Source: Chromatiaceae bacterium (lineage in GTDB: Bacteria; Pseudomonadota; Gammaproteobacteria; Chromatiales; Chromatiaceae). From it: a DNA stretch of 64,000 nucleotides. Below are positions 44,646-53,471 of this stretch, one piece after another (positions within the stretch are counted from its first letter, which is position 1; each line of letters starts with the position of its first letter). The stretch covers positions 1,706,315-1,770,314 of the forward strand of contig CP037918.1 of the NCBI GenBank assembly GCA_019356535.1. The letters are read 5' to 3'. The translations under genes were made by a program, and so were the position numbers. The notes below the pieces were generated by a model. The model worked only from the letters and a program-made list of their open reading frames with translations. It did no database searches and had not been told where the DNA came from.

Positions 44646-45557
44646 TCAGACTTCGTCGTCCTGGTGCTCATGACAATAGGCACGGGCGAATTCCAGCAGC
44701 TCCTCCATCACGCGCACGCGAAACTTCTGTTTCTGGTGCACGAAGGAGAAAGGCCGCTCCAGCGGCGGATCGAGCTGGATGGCAACCAGAGTGCCCAGCC
44801 GCAGTTCCTTCTGGATGGTGGCATTGGAGACCACCGAGATGCCCATGCCGGCCTCTACGGCGCCCTTGACCGCCTCGGGACTGCCCAACTCCATGGCAAC
44901 CTGCAATGCCTGGCGACATTCGTCGGTCTTGCAGATGTAGTTGGTGATGACCTCGCGCGTACCCGACCCCTCCTCGCGACAGATAAAGGGGTACTTGAGC
45001 AACTCCTCCATACCCACTCGCTTGCGCGAGGCGAGCTCGTGATTGGGCGGCACAATGGCGACCAGACGATCGTCCCGGCACTTGTCCACAACCAGGTTCT
45101 TGTTACTCACCGGGGCCTCGACCACCCCCAGATCGATGGTGTTGTTCTCCACCATCGACACGATACCCTCGGTGTTCGATACCTTGAGGTGAATGGTCAC
45201 ATCCGGGTACTGGTTGCGGAAATCGCCCAGCAGGGCCGGCAACATGTACTCTGCGATGGTGGTGCTGGCGCCGATGGTCAGCGAGCCGCTGATCTCGCCA
45301 GTCATCTCACGTACCGCGTTTTCCATCTCGGCGTACAGCTCGAAGATGCGATCGGCAAAGCCATACACCACTTCGCCAGCCTCGGTCAGGCTGATGCGGT
45401 TGTGCGTGCGGTCGAACAGACGCGTATTGAAATACTCTTCCAACTGGCGCACCTGGAAGGTTACCGCTGGCTGGGTCATGTGCAACGTCTCGGCTGCCTT
45501 GGTGAAACTCAACAAGCGCGCCACGGTGTGGAATACCTGCAAACGGCGATCGGCCAT
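44646..45557 (-). CDS. LysR family transcriptional regulator
   Basis: A 303-residue regulator. The N-terminal helix-turn-helix covers about residues 3-60 (LQVFHTVARLLSFTKAAETL, HMTQPAVTFQVRQLEEYFN). The C-terminal effector domain follows, with QYPDVTIHLKVSNTEGIVSM and AGMGISVVSNATI. Similarity of general pattern suggests the CysL/CbbR side of the LysR family, but the effector cannot be named. A TTATAAT/ATTATAA inverted repeat lies 20-56 bases upstream of its start and may be its own operator. It heads a three-gene operon and is divergent from the FadL-like gene. Confidence 0.9.
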   Translation of the reverse strand: MADRRLQVFHTVARLLSFTKAAETLHMTQPAVTFQVRQLEEYFNTRLFDRTHNRISLTEAGEVVYGFADRIFELYAEMENAVREMTGEISGSLTIGASTTIAEYMLPALLGDFRNQYPDVTIHLKVSNTEGIVSMVENNTIDLGVVEAPVSNKNLVVDKCRDDRLVAIVPPNHELASRKRVGMEELLKYPFICREEGSGTREVITNYICKTDECRQALQVAMELGSPEAVKGAVEAGMGISVVSNATIQKELRLGTLVAIQLDPPLERPFSFVHQKQKFRVRVMEELLEFARAYCHEHQDDEV

Positions 45558-45577
45558 GCTCCCTAGCCCCCCGGTTT

Positions 45578-45613
45578 TTATAATTGGGCAGATAAGTATC
45601 CCTTATATTATAA
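45578..45613. promoter_or_regulatory. Inverted repeat, possible LysR-regulator operator
   Basis: TTATAAT (45578-45584) and ATTATAA (45607-45613) are perfect inverted halves 22 bases apart, in the lysR upstream spacer. LysR-family sites are often AT-rich, imperfect palindromes in the divergent promoter. The assignment to this regulator is inference. Confidence 0.4.
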
Positions 45614-45783
45614 CCACATGATGTTCTCGTCGTCGCCCCACACACTCTCGCCACCAGCCAACACGCTGTACCAGGGCAGGGACTGTTAATCCGGCGATTT
45701 CTCGATTAGCCTTGGCACCTCGGCAACCCGTTTGCCCACTACAAGCAACAATATCCACACCACATTTCGGAGAGGAACCATTC

Positions 45784-47019
45784 ATGGCATGCAAACTGCG
45801 GCGCGGCGTCCTGACCGGCGCCATCCTCGGGCTGCTGGGTACCACTGGCGCCCAGGCATCGGGCTTCAATATCCCGGAGATCTCCATCGGCGGCCTGGGG
45901 ACCGCCAACGCGGTGGTCGCCAACCCCCGAATGCTCGGGGCAGTACCCTACAACCCCTCCCTGGCAGCATTCCACTCGGGCACCACGCTCAGCGGTGGCC
46001 TGATGGTGGTCCACCCGGAATCCAAGGTTACCACCGCGGCCCGCAACACGCCGACCACCGCCAGCTTCCAGGGCAAGGACAACGTGTTCATCCCCAACCT
46101 GTCGGTAACCCATCAGGTGAACGACCAGATCACCCTGGCATTCAACACCAGCGTACCCCTTGGCCTGAGCACCCAATACCCGCCCGGGACCTTCTCTGTC
46201 CTGAGCACCGGTTCTCCAACCAAGAGCCAGGTTGAGGTCGTCGACATCTCCCCCAGCCTGGCCTTCCGTGTCTCGCCCTCCACCTCGGTGGCCATCGGCG
46301 TCGACTATTACTGGGTGCGCAAGATTGCCTTCGACGCCTCGGCCATCCAAAACAAGGGGGATGGTACCGCCTGGGGCTGGAACCTGAGTGCCACTCATGT
46401 GAATGGTCCCTGGAGCCTAGGCGCCAGCTTCCGCTCGCACGCGCAAGCCGACATCAGCGGCAGTACCACCGTCACAGGCTTGGGCACCTTTGGTGGTACC
46501 AAGGCCGAACTCGACATCCCTTGGCGCGCCCAGATCGGTGTGCGTTACCAAGTGAACCCCAAGCTCGCCGTCGAAGCCGATCTCAGCCGTACTGGATGGA
46601 GCAGCTTCGACACCTTGGTGATCAACACCACCGTACCTATACCCGCTCTACAAACCATCACCAGCGCCAACCACTGGAAGAACACCAACGCCTACCGCCT
46701 GGGCGCTACCTGGCAACTCGATGACGCCACCGAGCTGCGCTTCGGTTACACCCTCGACAAGACCGCCATGCCCACGGCCTACTTCAGCGCCCGTACCGCG
46801 GACGCCGACCGCAACCTGTTCAGCATTGGCATAGAACGCAAGCTCGGCAATGGCCTGGCGATCGAAGCGGGTTACATGTACGTGAAGTTCAAGGATCGCT
46901 CGCTGCGTTCCGCCACTGCGTACACCACCGGAAGTGATCCAAATGGCACCGATGCCTACAACGGCGACTACAAGACCACGGTACACCTGTTCGGCGTGGG
47001 CCTGAGCAAGCGCTTCTGA
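45784..47019 (+). CDS. OmpP1/FadL family outer-membrane transport protein
   Basis: A 411-residue predicted outer-membrane beta-barrel. The signal peptide runs MACKLRRGVLTGAILGLLGT up to about AQA|SGF, and SGFNIPEISIGGLGTANAVVA gives the FadL-like hatch region. The remaining sequence is a regular alternation of polar and aromatic strands ending LFGVGLSKRF, with a terminal Phe for BAM recognition. FadL relatives admit long-chain fatty acids or hydrophobic aromatics; the cargo here is unknown. CGGAGAGGAACC precedes the ATG at 45784. A GC-rich hairpin and a strong minus-strand terminator lie downstream. Confidence 0.85.
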   Translation: MACKLRRGVLTGAILGLLGTTGAQASGFNIPEISIGGLGTANAVVANPRMLGAVPYNPSLAAFHSGTTLSGGLMVVHPESKVTTAARNTPTTASFQGKDNVFIPNLSVTHQVNDQITLAFNTSVPLGLSTQYPPGTFSVLSTGSPTKSQVEVVDISPSLAFRVSPSTSVAIGVDYYWVRKIAFDASAIQNKGDGTAWGWNLSATHVNGPWSLGASFRSHAQADISGSTTVTGLGTFGGTKAELDIPWRAQIGVRYQVNPKLAVEADLSRTGWSSFDTLVINTTVPIPALQTITSANHWKNTNAYRLGATWQLDDATELRFGYTLDKTAMPTAYFSARTADADRNLFSIGIERKLGNGLAIEAGYMYVKFKDRSLRSATAYTTGSDPNGTDAYNGDYKTTVHLFGVGLSKRF

Positions 47020-47032
47020 TTCCTTCTCCTGA

Positions 47033-47058
47033 CCTCCCCTGCAAACAAGCGGGGGAGG
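47033..47058. repeat. GC-rich inverted repeat, family C copy 3
   Basis: CCTCCCC (47033-47039) pairs with GGGGAGG (47052-47058) around 12 nt. It is 14 bases after the FadL-like stop and may serve as its terminator, though it has no T-tract. It resembles the palindromes at 4886 and 16945. Confidence 0.5.
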
Positions 47059-47080
47059 CACTCTCGATCGGGGAGTCCAT

Positions 47081-47110
47081 AAAAAAAAACACCGCCTCAT
47101 GGGCGGTGTT
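47081..47110 (-). terminator. Intrinsic terminator of the dsrE2 operon
   Basis: AACACCGCC (47088-47096) pairs with GGCGGTGTT (47102-47110) around a 5-nt loop. On the minus strand the stem is followed by a run of eight or nine T, a strong signal for ending dsrE2. It may also stop leftover plus-strand transcripts. Confidence 0.85.
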
Positions 47111-47139
47111 CTCTTTTCCGTCTGTACGAAGAGGGTGAC

Positions 47140-47619
47140 TCAGATGTACAGGCAGATGTCCGATTCGCCGGCGAACTCGAAGAAGCGCGCGGCCCCGGCA
47201 TACTCGATGCCATCGATGAAGTCGTTGGTGTCCATGTCGAACAGGTCGACCGTCATCTGGCAGGCGATCAAGCGCACCTCGGCTTCCTGGCAGAGCTCGC
47301 GCAGCTCTTCCAGGCTGGCCACACCCTTGTCAGCCATCTTCTTCTTCATCATGGAGGTCATCACCGCCTCCATGCCCGGCAGTGCGGTCAGGATGGTGGG
47401 GAACCACTTGTCCATGCCCATGGGCATGGGCATGCCAGGGTTGCCCAGCGGCGAGACCTTGAGGTCCAGATCCTTTTTCAGCAGCTGCAAGCCGTAGAAG
47501 GTGAAGAAGATCTCCGTCTCGTAACCCAACGCGGCCGCAGTGGAAGCCAAGATGAAGGGCGGGTAAGCCCAGTCCAGCGTCCCTTTGGTTGCAATGATGG
47601 CAAGCTTTTTTTCTTCCAT
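47140..47619 (-). CDS. dsrE2: DsrE2 sulfur-relay protein
   Basis: A 159-residue protein of the DsrE/DsrF-like family, DsrE2 group. The start EEKKLAIIATKGTLDWAYPP and the LDLKVSPLGNPGMPMPMG segment are diagnostic. Conserved cysteines C110 and C120 (VRLIACQMTVDLF) are candidate sulfur carriers. In Allochromatium vinosum the neighbouring gene set rhd-tusA-dsrE2 passes sulfane sulfur towards DsrEFH and DsrC. Gene order here is the same. A hydrophobic central stretch suggests membrane contact. It is the last gene of its operon and is followed by a strong terminator. Confidence 0.9.
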   Translation of the reverse strand: MEEKKLAIIATKGTLDWAYPPFILASTAAALGYETEIFFTFYGLQLLKKDLDLKVSPLGNPGMPMPMGMDKWFPTILTALPGMEAVMTSMMKKKMADKGVASLEELRELCQEAEVRLIACQMTVDLFDMDTNDFIDGIEYAGAARFFEFAGESDICLYI

Positions 47620-47661
47620 CGTATTGCCCTCCTTATCAGGGGGTGGCAGTAAAGACCAGGC

Positions 47662-47892
47662 TCAGACCTTCTTGATCAGAAAGACGAACTTGCCGCCCTC
47701 TTCACCGGATTCCAGAAGTTCGTTGCCGGTCTGCTTGGCAAAGGCCTCGAAGTCTTTCACCGAACCCGGGTCGGTTGCAATGATGCGCAGCACCTTGCCG
47801 GATTCCATCCCCGCGAGCGCCTTCTTGGCACGCAGGATGGGGAGCGGGCAGTTCAGGCCGGATGCGTCCAGTTCTTCATCATAATTCGCCAT
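47662..47892 (-). CDS. tusA: Sulfur carrier protein TusA
   Basis: A 76-residue sulfur-transfer protein. The reactive Cys is C15 in the canonical CPLPILRAKKAL motif. The fold continues with ATDPGSVKDFEAF, typical of TusA/SirA. It accepts persulfide from a rhodanese and hands it on, here probably to DsrE2 and then the Dsr system rather than to tRNA thiolation, because of its operon neighbours. AGGTTGCAAC lies before the start. It sits between rhodanese and dsrE2 on the minus strand. Confidence 0.95.
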   Translation of the reverse strand: MANYDEELDASGLNCPLPILRAKKALAGMESGKVLRIIATDPGSVKDFEAFAKQTGNELLESGEEGGKFVFLIKKV

Positions 47893-47985
47893 GTTGCAAC
47901 CTCCAGGATGCTCAATGTGTTGTACGGGGGGTTAAATTCGGTGAATTCTTATATTCCAACCGTCTTGAAATTGCAAGAAACCAGC

Positions 47986-48330
47986 TCAAAACCCGCCGGC
48001 CTGAGCCTGGCGCGGAGCGGCGATCTCATAGCCCTGACGCGCCCAGCCGATGATGCCACCATGCAGGTTGATGACATTATCCAAACCCTGCTGCTGCAGG
48101 AAAGTGCAGGCATGGTAGGACCTCGCCCCGCTGCGACAGTAGAGCACGATGTCACGATCGCGCGGCAGATCCTGCAACTTCAGCGGGATCAGGTGCATGG
48201 CCAGATGCTCAGACCCCGGGATGACACCCTGGGCCACCTCGGCGTCACTGCGGATATCCAGCAGCACAACATCGTCTCCGGCCTGCAGGCGCGACGCCAA
48301 TTCCGTCGCATCAATCTCTTTGACAAGCAT
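47986..48330 (-). CDS. Single-domain rhodanese sulfurtransferase
   Basis: A 114-residue cytoplasmic rhodanese with the active-site Cys at C65 in YCRSGAR. It loads TusA with sulfur in the rhd-tusA-dsrE2 module of sulfur oxidisers. Other family features are VVLLDIRSDAEVAQGVIPGS and VINLHGGIIGW. It starts the operon. Its 158-bp upstream spacer to divergent cysG carries AT-rich inverted sequences. Confidence 0.92.
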   Translation of the reverse strand: MLVKEIDATELASRLQAGDDVVLLDIRSDAEVAQGVIPGSEHLAMHLIPLKLQDLPRDRDIVLYCRSGARSYHACTFLQQQGLDNVINLHGGIIGWARQGYEIAAPRQAQAGGF

Positions 48331-48381
48331 GACTGAACCTCTCGAATGCGTTTCTGGCGAAAAAGCCGATCAGAATAGTAT

Positions 48382-48402
48382 ATTATTATGTCCTCATATA
48401 AT
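48382..48402. promoter_or_regulatory. AT-rich inverted repeat between rhodanese and cysG
   Basis: ATTATTATG (48382-48390) and CATATAAT (48395-48402) are near-complementary across TCCT. The site lies in the shared promoter region of the rhodanese operon and cysG. It may include a -10 box for either direction or bind a regulator. Confidence 0.35.
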
Positions 48403-48488
48403 CAAATGACCGCACCTGCTGCGGTTTTGTTTCACCCCAGGTTTCGGCTACATTGCTCTAATCCGTCAATCCGACTGCGCCCGCCGCC

Positions 48489-49925
48489 ATGCAACATCTG
48501 CCCATATTTTTCGATGTAAATCAACAACCTTGCACCGTTATCGGCGGTGGCGAGATTGCCACCCGCAAGGTCGCCCTGCTGCGGCGCGCCGGCGCCCGGG
48601 TGCAAGTGGTGGCCCCCGAACTGTGCCCGGCCCTCACCCGCATGGCCGAGAATGGCGAAATCGAGCACCAGGCCCGCCCTTACCAGGAATCCGACCTGGA
48701 CGAGGCCGTGCTGGTGATCGCCGCGACAAATGACCTGGCACTCAATCGCGAGATCGCCCGAGCCGCGCGCGCACGCCGCATCCCTGTCAACGTGGTGGAC
48801 AACCCGACCGACGGCAACTTCATCATGCCTTCGATCATAGACCGCTCGCCGGTGGTCGCGGCGGTATCCACCGGCGGCGCCTCGCCGGTGCTGGCACGAC
48901 TGATCCGCGCCCGGCTCGAATCGCTGATCCCCGCCGGCTACGGCCGCCTGGCGGAGCTGGCCGCACGCTTCCGCGACCGGGTCAAGCAGGCGATCGCCGA
49001 TCCCGACGAACGCCGTCGCTTCTGGGACCGCATCCTCCAGGGCGGCGTGGCCGAGCGCGTCTTCTCCGGGCACATGGCAGAGGCCGAGGCGCTGATGGAA
49101 CGTGAACTGGACGACCACCAGCCCGAGAACGGTATGGGCGAGGTCTATCTGGTCGGCGGCGGCCCGGGCGACCCCGACCTACTCACCTTCCGCGCCCTGC
49201 GCCTGATGCAACAGGCCGACGTGGTAGTTTACGACCGTCTGGTAGCCAAGGCAGTGCTGAACATGACTCGGCACGATGCCCGCCGCATCTACGTGGGCAA
49301 GGAGCGGGACAACCACGCCATGCGCCAGGAAGAGATCAATCAGCTGCTGGCCGACCTGGCGAAACAGGGGCACCGCGTGCTGCGCCTGAAGGGCGGTGAT
49401 CCCTTCATCTTCGGCCGCGGCGGCGAGGAGATCGATACCCTGGCCGAGCAGGGGATACCCTTCCAGGTGGTGCCCGGCATTACCGCCGCCTCGGGTTGCG
49501 CCAGCTATGCGGGCATTCCGCTCACCCACCGCGACTATGCCCAGTCGGTTACCTTCGTCACCGGGCATCTGAAAGACAACACCATGAACCTCAATTGGGC
49601 GCAACTGGCCCAACCGGCGCAGACGGTGGTGTTCTACATGGGGCTCAAGGGCCTGCCGGTGATCAGCCGCGAACTCCAGGCCCACGGCCTGCCGGGCGAC
49701 ACCCCGGCAGCACTGGTGCAACAAGGCACCACCCATCAGCAGCGGGTGTTTACCAGCACGCTCGCCGAGCTGCCGGTGCTCGCCGAACGCGAGCAACCCA
49801 AGCCCCCCACGCTGATCATCGTCGGCGAGGTGGTGCAGCTGCACGAGAAGCTGTCGTGGTTCCGCGCCCCGGAACATTCCGAACAGGGCGCCACCACGCC
49901 GGTGGAACCAGGCACGGCGCTGTAA
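48489..49925 (+). CDS. cysG: Siroheme synthase CysG (multifunctional)
   Basis: A 478-residue fusion that makes siroheme from uroporphyrinogen III. The N-terminal dehydrogenase/ferrochelatase part has the NAD-binding motif [11 protein letters not shown]. The C-terminal methyltransferase has [31 protein letters not shown] and the VPGITAASG segment. Siroheme is the cofactor of assimilatory sulfite reductase and of reverse dissimilatory DsrAB, so its place beside rhd-tusA-dsrE2 fits sulfur oxidation. The start ATG is at 48489. A perfect hairpin follows the gene. Confidence 0.95.
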   Translation: MQHLPIFFDVNQQPCTVIGGGEIATRKVALLRRAGARVQVVAPELCPALTRMAENGEIEHQARPYQESDLDEAVLVIAATNDLALNREIARAARARRIPVNVVDNPTDGNFIMPSIIDRSPVVAAVSTGGASPVLARLIRARLESLIPAGYGRLAELAARFRDRVKQAIADPDERRRFWDRILQGGVAERVFSGHMAEAEALMERELDDHQPENGMGEVYLVGGGPGDPDLLTFRALRLMQQADVVVYDRLVAKAVLNMTRHDARRIYVGKERDNHAMRQEEINQLLADLAKQGHRVLRLKGGDPFIFGRGGEEIDTLAEQGIPFQVVPGITAASGCASYAGIPLTHRDYAQSVTFVTGHLKDNTMNLNWAQLAQPAQTVVFYMGLKGLPVISRELQAHGLPGDTPAALVQQGTTHQQRVFTSTLAELPVLAEREQPKPPTLIIVGEVVQLHEKLSWFRAPEHSEQGATTPVEPGTAL

Positions 49926-49963
49926 AAGCCGGGGTTCCTGCCGACGAGCGGGTGCACCGATAT

Positions 49964-49990
49964 CCTGACAGGACCAGCGCCCCTGTCAGG
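49964..49990. terminator. Hairpin between convergent cysG and ydbL
   Basis: CCTGACAGG (49964-49972) pairs perfectly with CCTGTCAGG (49982-49990) around a 9-nt loop. It sits between gene ends that face each other, without a T-tract, so it may act on both strands or depend on Rho. Confidence 0.5.
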
Positions 49991-50009
49991 GTGTATTCCC
50001 ATGCCGCTG

Positions 50010-50618
50010 TCAGCGCCGGCGCCAGTTGCCTTGGCTGTCCTGGAACCACCAGCCGGGCCGCGCCTCCTCGACCCACACCCGGGCAAAGATAGCGCGGATC
50101 TGCGGTTCCCACTCCGGGTGGCCGTTGGCGCGCGCGATCTCGCGGTACAGGGCATTGCGGTCGCGGTTATCGGCGGCCACCAGCTTCTTCAACCGTGTAC
50201 GCTCACGCAGCGATACCAGCTTGAGATCGCGGATGGCCACCAGACCATTGCGGTCGAAACCGATGGCCCCGGCCTGGTAGAAGGGCGCCAGTTGCCGCTG
50301 GCGTTGCGCCATACCCTGGCGCAGGCGCCTGATCGCCGGGCTGGAGATGTCGATGTCAGGCTGCGCCGCCGCCTGTGCTGGCGGCACCAGGGCGTCGAGC
50401 AGGCCCATCGCCAGGCGCGCCGGCCACTCCGGTGCAAGCTGCGACTGCGGCTTTTCGGCAGGAGCTGCCTCTTTCTTGTCGCCCTTGCCCAATACATCAC
50501 GCACGATGGTGCGCGCCGCCTCCTCGGCTGCAGCAGCGGGGAAATAGATATTGATGGTGACACAAGAGGCCAACAGCAGGGCCAGCACCGGCCAGGTCAG
50601 GATCGCTCGCTTGTTCAT
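50010..50618 (-). CDS. ydbL: YdbL/DUF1318 family lipoprotein
   Basis: A 202-residue protein that starts MNKRAILTWPVLALLLASC, giving a lipobox LASC|V. The mature start VTINIYFPAAAAEEAAR is characteristic and resembles the conserved part of YnbE as well as DUF1318. The C-terminal domain (IARANGHPEWEPQIRAIFA and the Trp-rich end) is the YdbL domain. In E. coli ydbH-ynbE-ydbL act together in phospholipid transport to the outer membrane; YnbE is a separate lipoprotein there. Here no ynbE lies between ydbH and this gene, so the N-terminal part might combine the roles. GAAGGAGAGGAG precedes the ATG at 50618. Confidence 0.82.
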   Translation of the reverse strand: MNKRAILTWPVLALLLASCVTINIYFPAAAAEEAARTIVRDVLGKGDKKEAAPAEKPQSQLAPEWPARLAMGLLDALVPPAQAAAQPDIDISSPAIRRLRQGMAQRQRQLAPFYQAGAIGFDRNGLVAIRDLKLVSLRERTRLKKLVAADNRDRNALYREIARANGHPEWEPQIRAIFARVWVEEARPGWWFQDSQGNWRRR

Positions 50619-50632
50619 CTCCTCTCCTTCTC

Positions 50633-52687
50633 TCATCGCATCTGCATGCCTTCGACACGAATCGAACGCAATCGTGTCACCAGGTCATTCCAGGCCACCT
50701 CGCGATTGCGGCCGATGACGTCGATGCGCGGGATGCCCGCGCCCTTGACCAGATAATACCCTCCCTTGCCGGCCGGGATACCATCGATCCAGGCCCGATC
50801 GCCGCGCTGGCGGATACGCAGCTCGATGCGGTCGTAGCCGAAGGTCTTGAACAGGCTCAGGAAGCCAGTGGAGAGCGCACCCGAAACCCCGTTGCCCAAC
50901 TCGGCCAGGTTCTCCACTGCGCGCTGGCTGATGCGGTGCGGACGGTCATCGTCGGGCGAGGTGAAAAACCGCGCCTCGAAGCGGTCCGGCTGCCAGGCAA
51001 CCAGGCGCAGGTCGTCGATCTCGCCGTCGAGCCGTCCCTGGATGTCGCCAAAGGAAAAGGTGCGGGTGAGCGCCAGCAAGTCGAGGCGGTGAAGGCGCAG
51101 CCGGCCGGTGAGTACCGGTGCGGCGCTGCCAATCTCAGCCAGTGCCAACTCGCCGATCGCGATGCGCCCGTCGAAGGCGTGGATGACGATGTCGCCGTCC
51201 ACCTTCAGGGTACCAGCCCGGTAGCGGGCGCGCGGGATCTCGGCGTTCACCCGGCCTTCCATGCGCGGCCAGTCCAGGGCCTCGGTGAGCGAGGCCAGCG
51301 AGACTTCATGCAGGCGCAGCGAGAAGCCGACCTCGGGGGCCTCGTCGGTCAACAGCCCGGTGGCCTCGGGGATGTGCAGCTTGCCCTCGTGGAAGGGGAT
51401 CACCAGCGGACGACGCAGGTAGGCCATCCGGCCGCTGGTGTTGAACGCCACCTCGGTGGTACCAAAGGCCAGGCGCCCCAGGCGGAAACCACGCAGGCGC
51501 AAGCGACTGTCCGGCGCCGCGCCCTCGGCGCGCCAGTGCAACTCGCCATCGAGACCGTCTATGCCAAACGGCGCCTCGCCTTCAATGCGCAGGCCGTTCA
51601 AAGTGAGATCCAGCGCCGTCGCCCGCCCCCGGCGCCAGTGTAGGCGGGCCTGGCCGCTACCGGCCGCGGTCAGTCCCTCGAAGGGGGTATCCAGCAGCCA
51701 GGGCTGCCCCCAACGTGCATGCAGGGAGGCCAGATCACCACTCTCGACAGCCAGGTCGGCCTGCAGCAAACCGAAAGGTGCCAGCGCCAGTGTCGCCTCG
51801 CCGCTCAGGCGCAACGCCTGACCATCGTCCAGTTGCAGGGTGTCCAGCGTCAATCGGCCCGGTTGCCACGCCCCCCGTGCATCCAGCGCCAGCGGGCGTT
51901 TCCTTAGGTCGAAGAACAGAGGATCGCTGTAGACCTCACCGCCATCCAGCGCGAGCGCCAGATTGCCACGCCAGCCCGGCGCGGCGCGGCGCAACGTCAG
52001 GCGGACCTCGCCCCGTACGCCCTCGGCTGCCTGCTCGCCGGCTGCATCGCTCCAGGCCAGTTCCTCGAAACGCCCAGTGAAGCCCAGCCGATCCACGCCC
52101 TCTGCCCCACCCTCGAGCCGCAGCCGGCCACCGATGTGCCCGCTCAGACCACCCACTCCCAGGTCGCCGAGAGCGGCCACCAGCGGCGGCAGGCGGCCCG
52201 GGTCAAGCCGACGCAGGCGCACCCGCAGTGACCATCGCCCGTCGGACAGCACCAGGCGGCCGCGCAGCTGGTCGTCGCCCAGCCGCAGGCCCGAGAACAC
52301 CAGATCGCCCCGACCATCACCTGCCCAATCGATGGTCAAGGTCAGCCGCTGTCTGCCCCAGGGGCTGTCGCTGATCTCGAGTGTCGCCCCCTCGCAACGC
52401 AGGCGCGGCCATGGACGCACTACCCGTGGGCAGTGCAGCTGCACATCGCGCAGCTCGCCCTCCTGCCCGGCCAGGTGCAGGCGCCCGATGTGCAGGGCGA
52501 GCGAACGCGTGTCGGACCCATCGAGCAGGCTCAGTCGCAGATCACTGGCCTCGAACGCCGGGTGGGCGATGTCCGCCACGCCGATCACCAGCGAGATCGG
52601 CGCACTGGCCAGCGCCACACCGAGTAGCATGGTGGCCAGCAGCACCGCCATCACGCGCCTCACGCCTTGTGGCGACCTTCTCTCCAT
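50633..52687 (-). CDS. ydbH: YdbH-type AsmA-like intermembrane transport protein
   Basis: A 684-residue protein with one N-terminal membrane helix (MAVLLATMLLGVALASAPIS) and a long beta-rich region like the AsmA/YdbH groove proteins that bridge the periplasm. The C-terminal part (TFSFGDIQGRLDGEIDDLRL onwards to the end) matches YdbH best. E. coli YdbH is longer, about 880 residues. Start codons at 52687 or 52699 are both possible. The gene is 14 bases upstream of ydbL and divergent from lpxH. Function is taken from the E. coli family: it backs up TamB and YhdP in glycerophospholipid transport. Confidence 0.8.
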   Translation of the reverse strand: MERRSPQGVRRVMAVLLATMLLGVALASAPISLVIGVADIAHPAFEASDLRLSLLDGSDTRSLALHIGRLHLAGQEGELRDVQLHCPRVVRPWPRLRCEGATLEISDSPWGRQRLTLTIDWAGDGRGDLVFSGLRLGDDQLRGRLVLSDGRWSLRVRLRRLDPGRLPPLVAALGDLGVGGLSGHIGGRLRLEGGAEGVDRLGFTGRFEELAWSDAAGEQAAEGVRGEVRLTLRRAAPGWRGNLALALDGGEVYSDPLFFDLRKRPLALDARGAWQPGRLTLDTLQLDDGQALRLSGEATLALAPFGLLQADLAVESGDLASLHARWGQPWLLDTPFEGLTAAGSGQARLHWRRGRATALDLTLNGLRIEGEAPFGIDGLDGELHWRAEGAAPDSRLRLRGFRLGRLAFGTTEVAFNTSGRMAYLRRPLVIPFHEGKLHIPEATGLLTDEAPEVGFSLRLHEVSLASLTEALDWPRMEGRVNAEIPRARYRAGTLKVDGDIVIHAFDGRIAIGELALAEIGSAAPVLTGRLRLHRLDLLALTRTFSFGDIQGRLDGEIDDLRLVAWQPDRFEARFFTSPDDDRPHRISQRAVENLAELGNGVSGALSTGFLSLFKTFGYDRIELRIRQRGDRAWIDGIPAGKGGYYLVKGAGIPRIDVIGRNREVAWNDLVTRLRSIRVEGMQMR

Positions 52688-52733
52688 GCCACAAAGCATA
52701 ACCGTCCGCCCGATTCCCCGTACAATGCCGGAC

Positions 52734-53462
52734 ATGGCCGAACAGATCTTCATCTCCGACCTGCATCTGGCCGAGGAGCGGCCCGAAACCCTGGCATTGT
52801 TCGAGCATTTTCTGCGCGAGCGCCCTCGCCCCGGGGACCGTCTGTACATCCTGGGCGACCTGTTCGATGCCTGGATCGGCGACGATGACGATGCCCGGCT
52901 GGCCCGTCGGGTGCGCGAGGCGCTGGCTGCAACTCGCGCACGCGGCGTGCAACTCTTTATACAGCGCGGCAACCGCGACTTCCTGATGGGCCAGCGCCTG
53001 ATGCGTGCCATCGGCGCCACCCTGCTGCCCGACCCCTTCCGCACCGAAGTGGCCGGCGAGCCGACCCTGCTGATGCACGGCGATCTGCTGTGTACCGACG
53101 ACATCGCCTACCAGAGGGCGCGGCGCCGCCTGCGCAACCCCCTGTTCCAGTGGCTGGCGCTGCGCCGTTCGCTGGACTGGCGACGCGCCCGCGCTGCCGA
53201 GTACCGGCGGCGCAGCGGCGAGGTTACGGCGATGACTCCAGCAGACATCATGGACGCCAATCCCGACACCGTGATCGACTATCTGCAACGCCACCAGGCC
53301 ACCCGGCTGATCCACGGCCATACCCACCGCCCGGCAGTGCATGAGCACCGCCTGGCCGACGGCCACATCGCCTACCGCTACGTGCTCGACGAATGGCACG
53401 CTGACCACGCCGCCGCCTGGGTGGCCAACGATCGGGACCTGTGGCGCGAGGAGATCCGCTGA
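52734..53462 (+). CDS. lpxH: UDP-2,3-diacylglucosamine diphosphatase LpxH
   Basis: A 242-residue peripheral enzyme of lipid A synthesis that cleaves UDP-2,3-diacylglucosamine to lipid X. The calcineurin-like metal motifs are in order: ISDLHL, GDLFDAW, GNRDFL, MHGDLLC and HGHTH. The Cys in DLLCTDD is part of the LpxH signature. The start is ATG 52734 (MAEQIFISDLHL); an ATG nine bases earlier in frame is possible. It is followed by a pair of family B repeats and then convergent epmA. Confidence 0.95.
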   Translation: MAEQIFISDLHLAEERPETLALFEHFLRERPRPGDRLYILGDLFDAWIGDDDDARLARRVREALAATRARGVQLFIQRGNRDFLMGQRLMRAIGATLLPDPFRTEVAGEPTLLMHGDLLCTDDIAYQRARRRLRNPLFQWLALRRSLDWRRARAAEYRRRSGEVTAMTPADIMDANPDTVIDYLQRHQATRLIHGHTHRPAVHEHRLADGHIAYRYVLDEWHADHAAAWVANDRDLWREEIR

Positions 53463-53471
53463 AGGAGGGAT

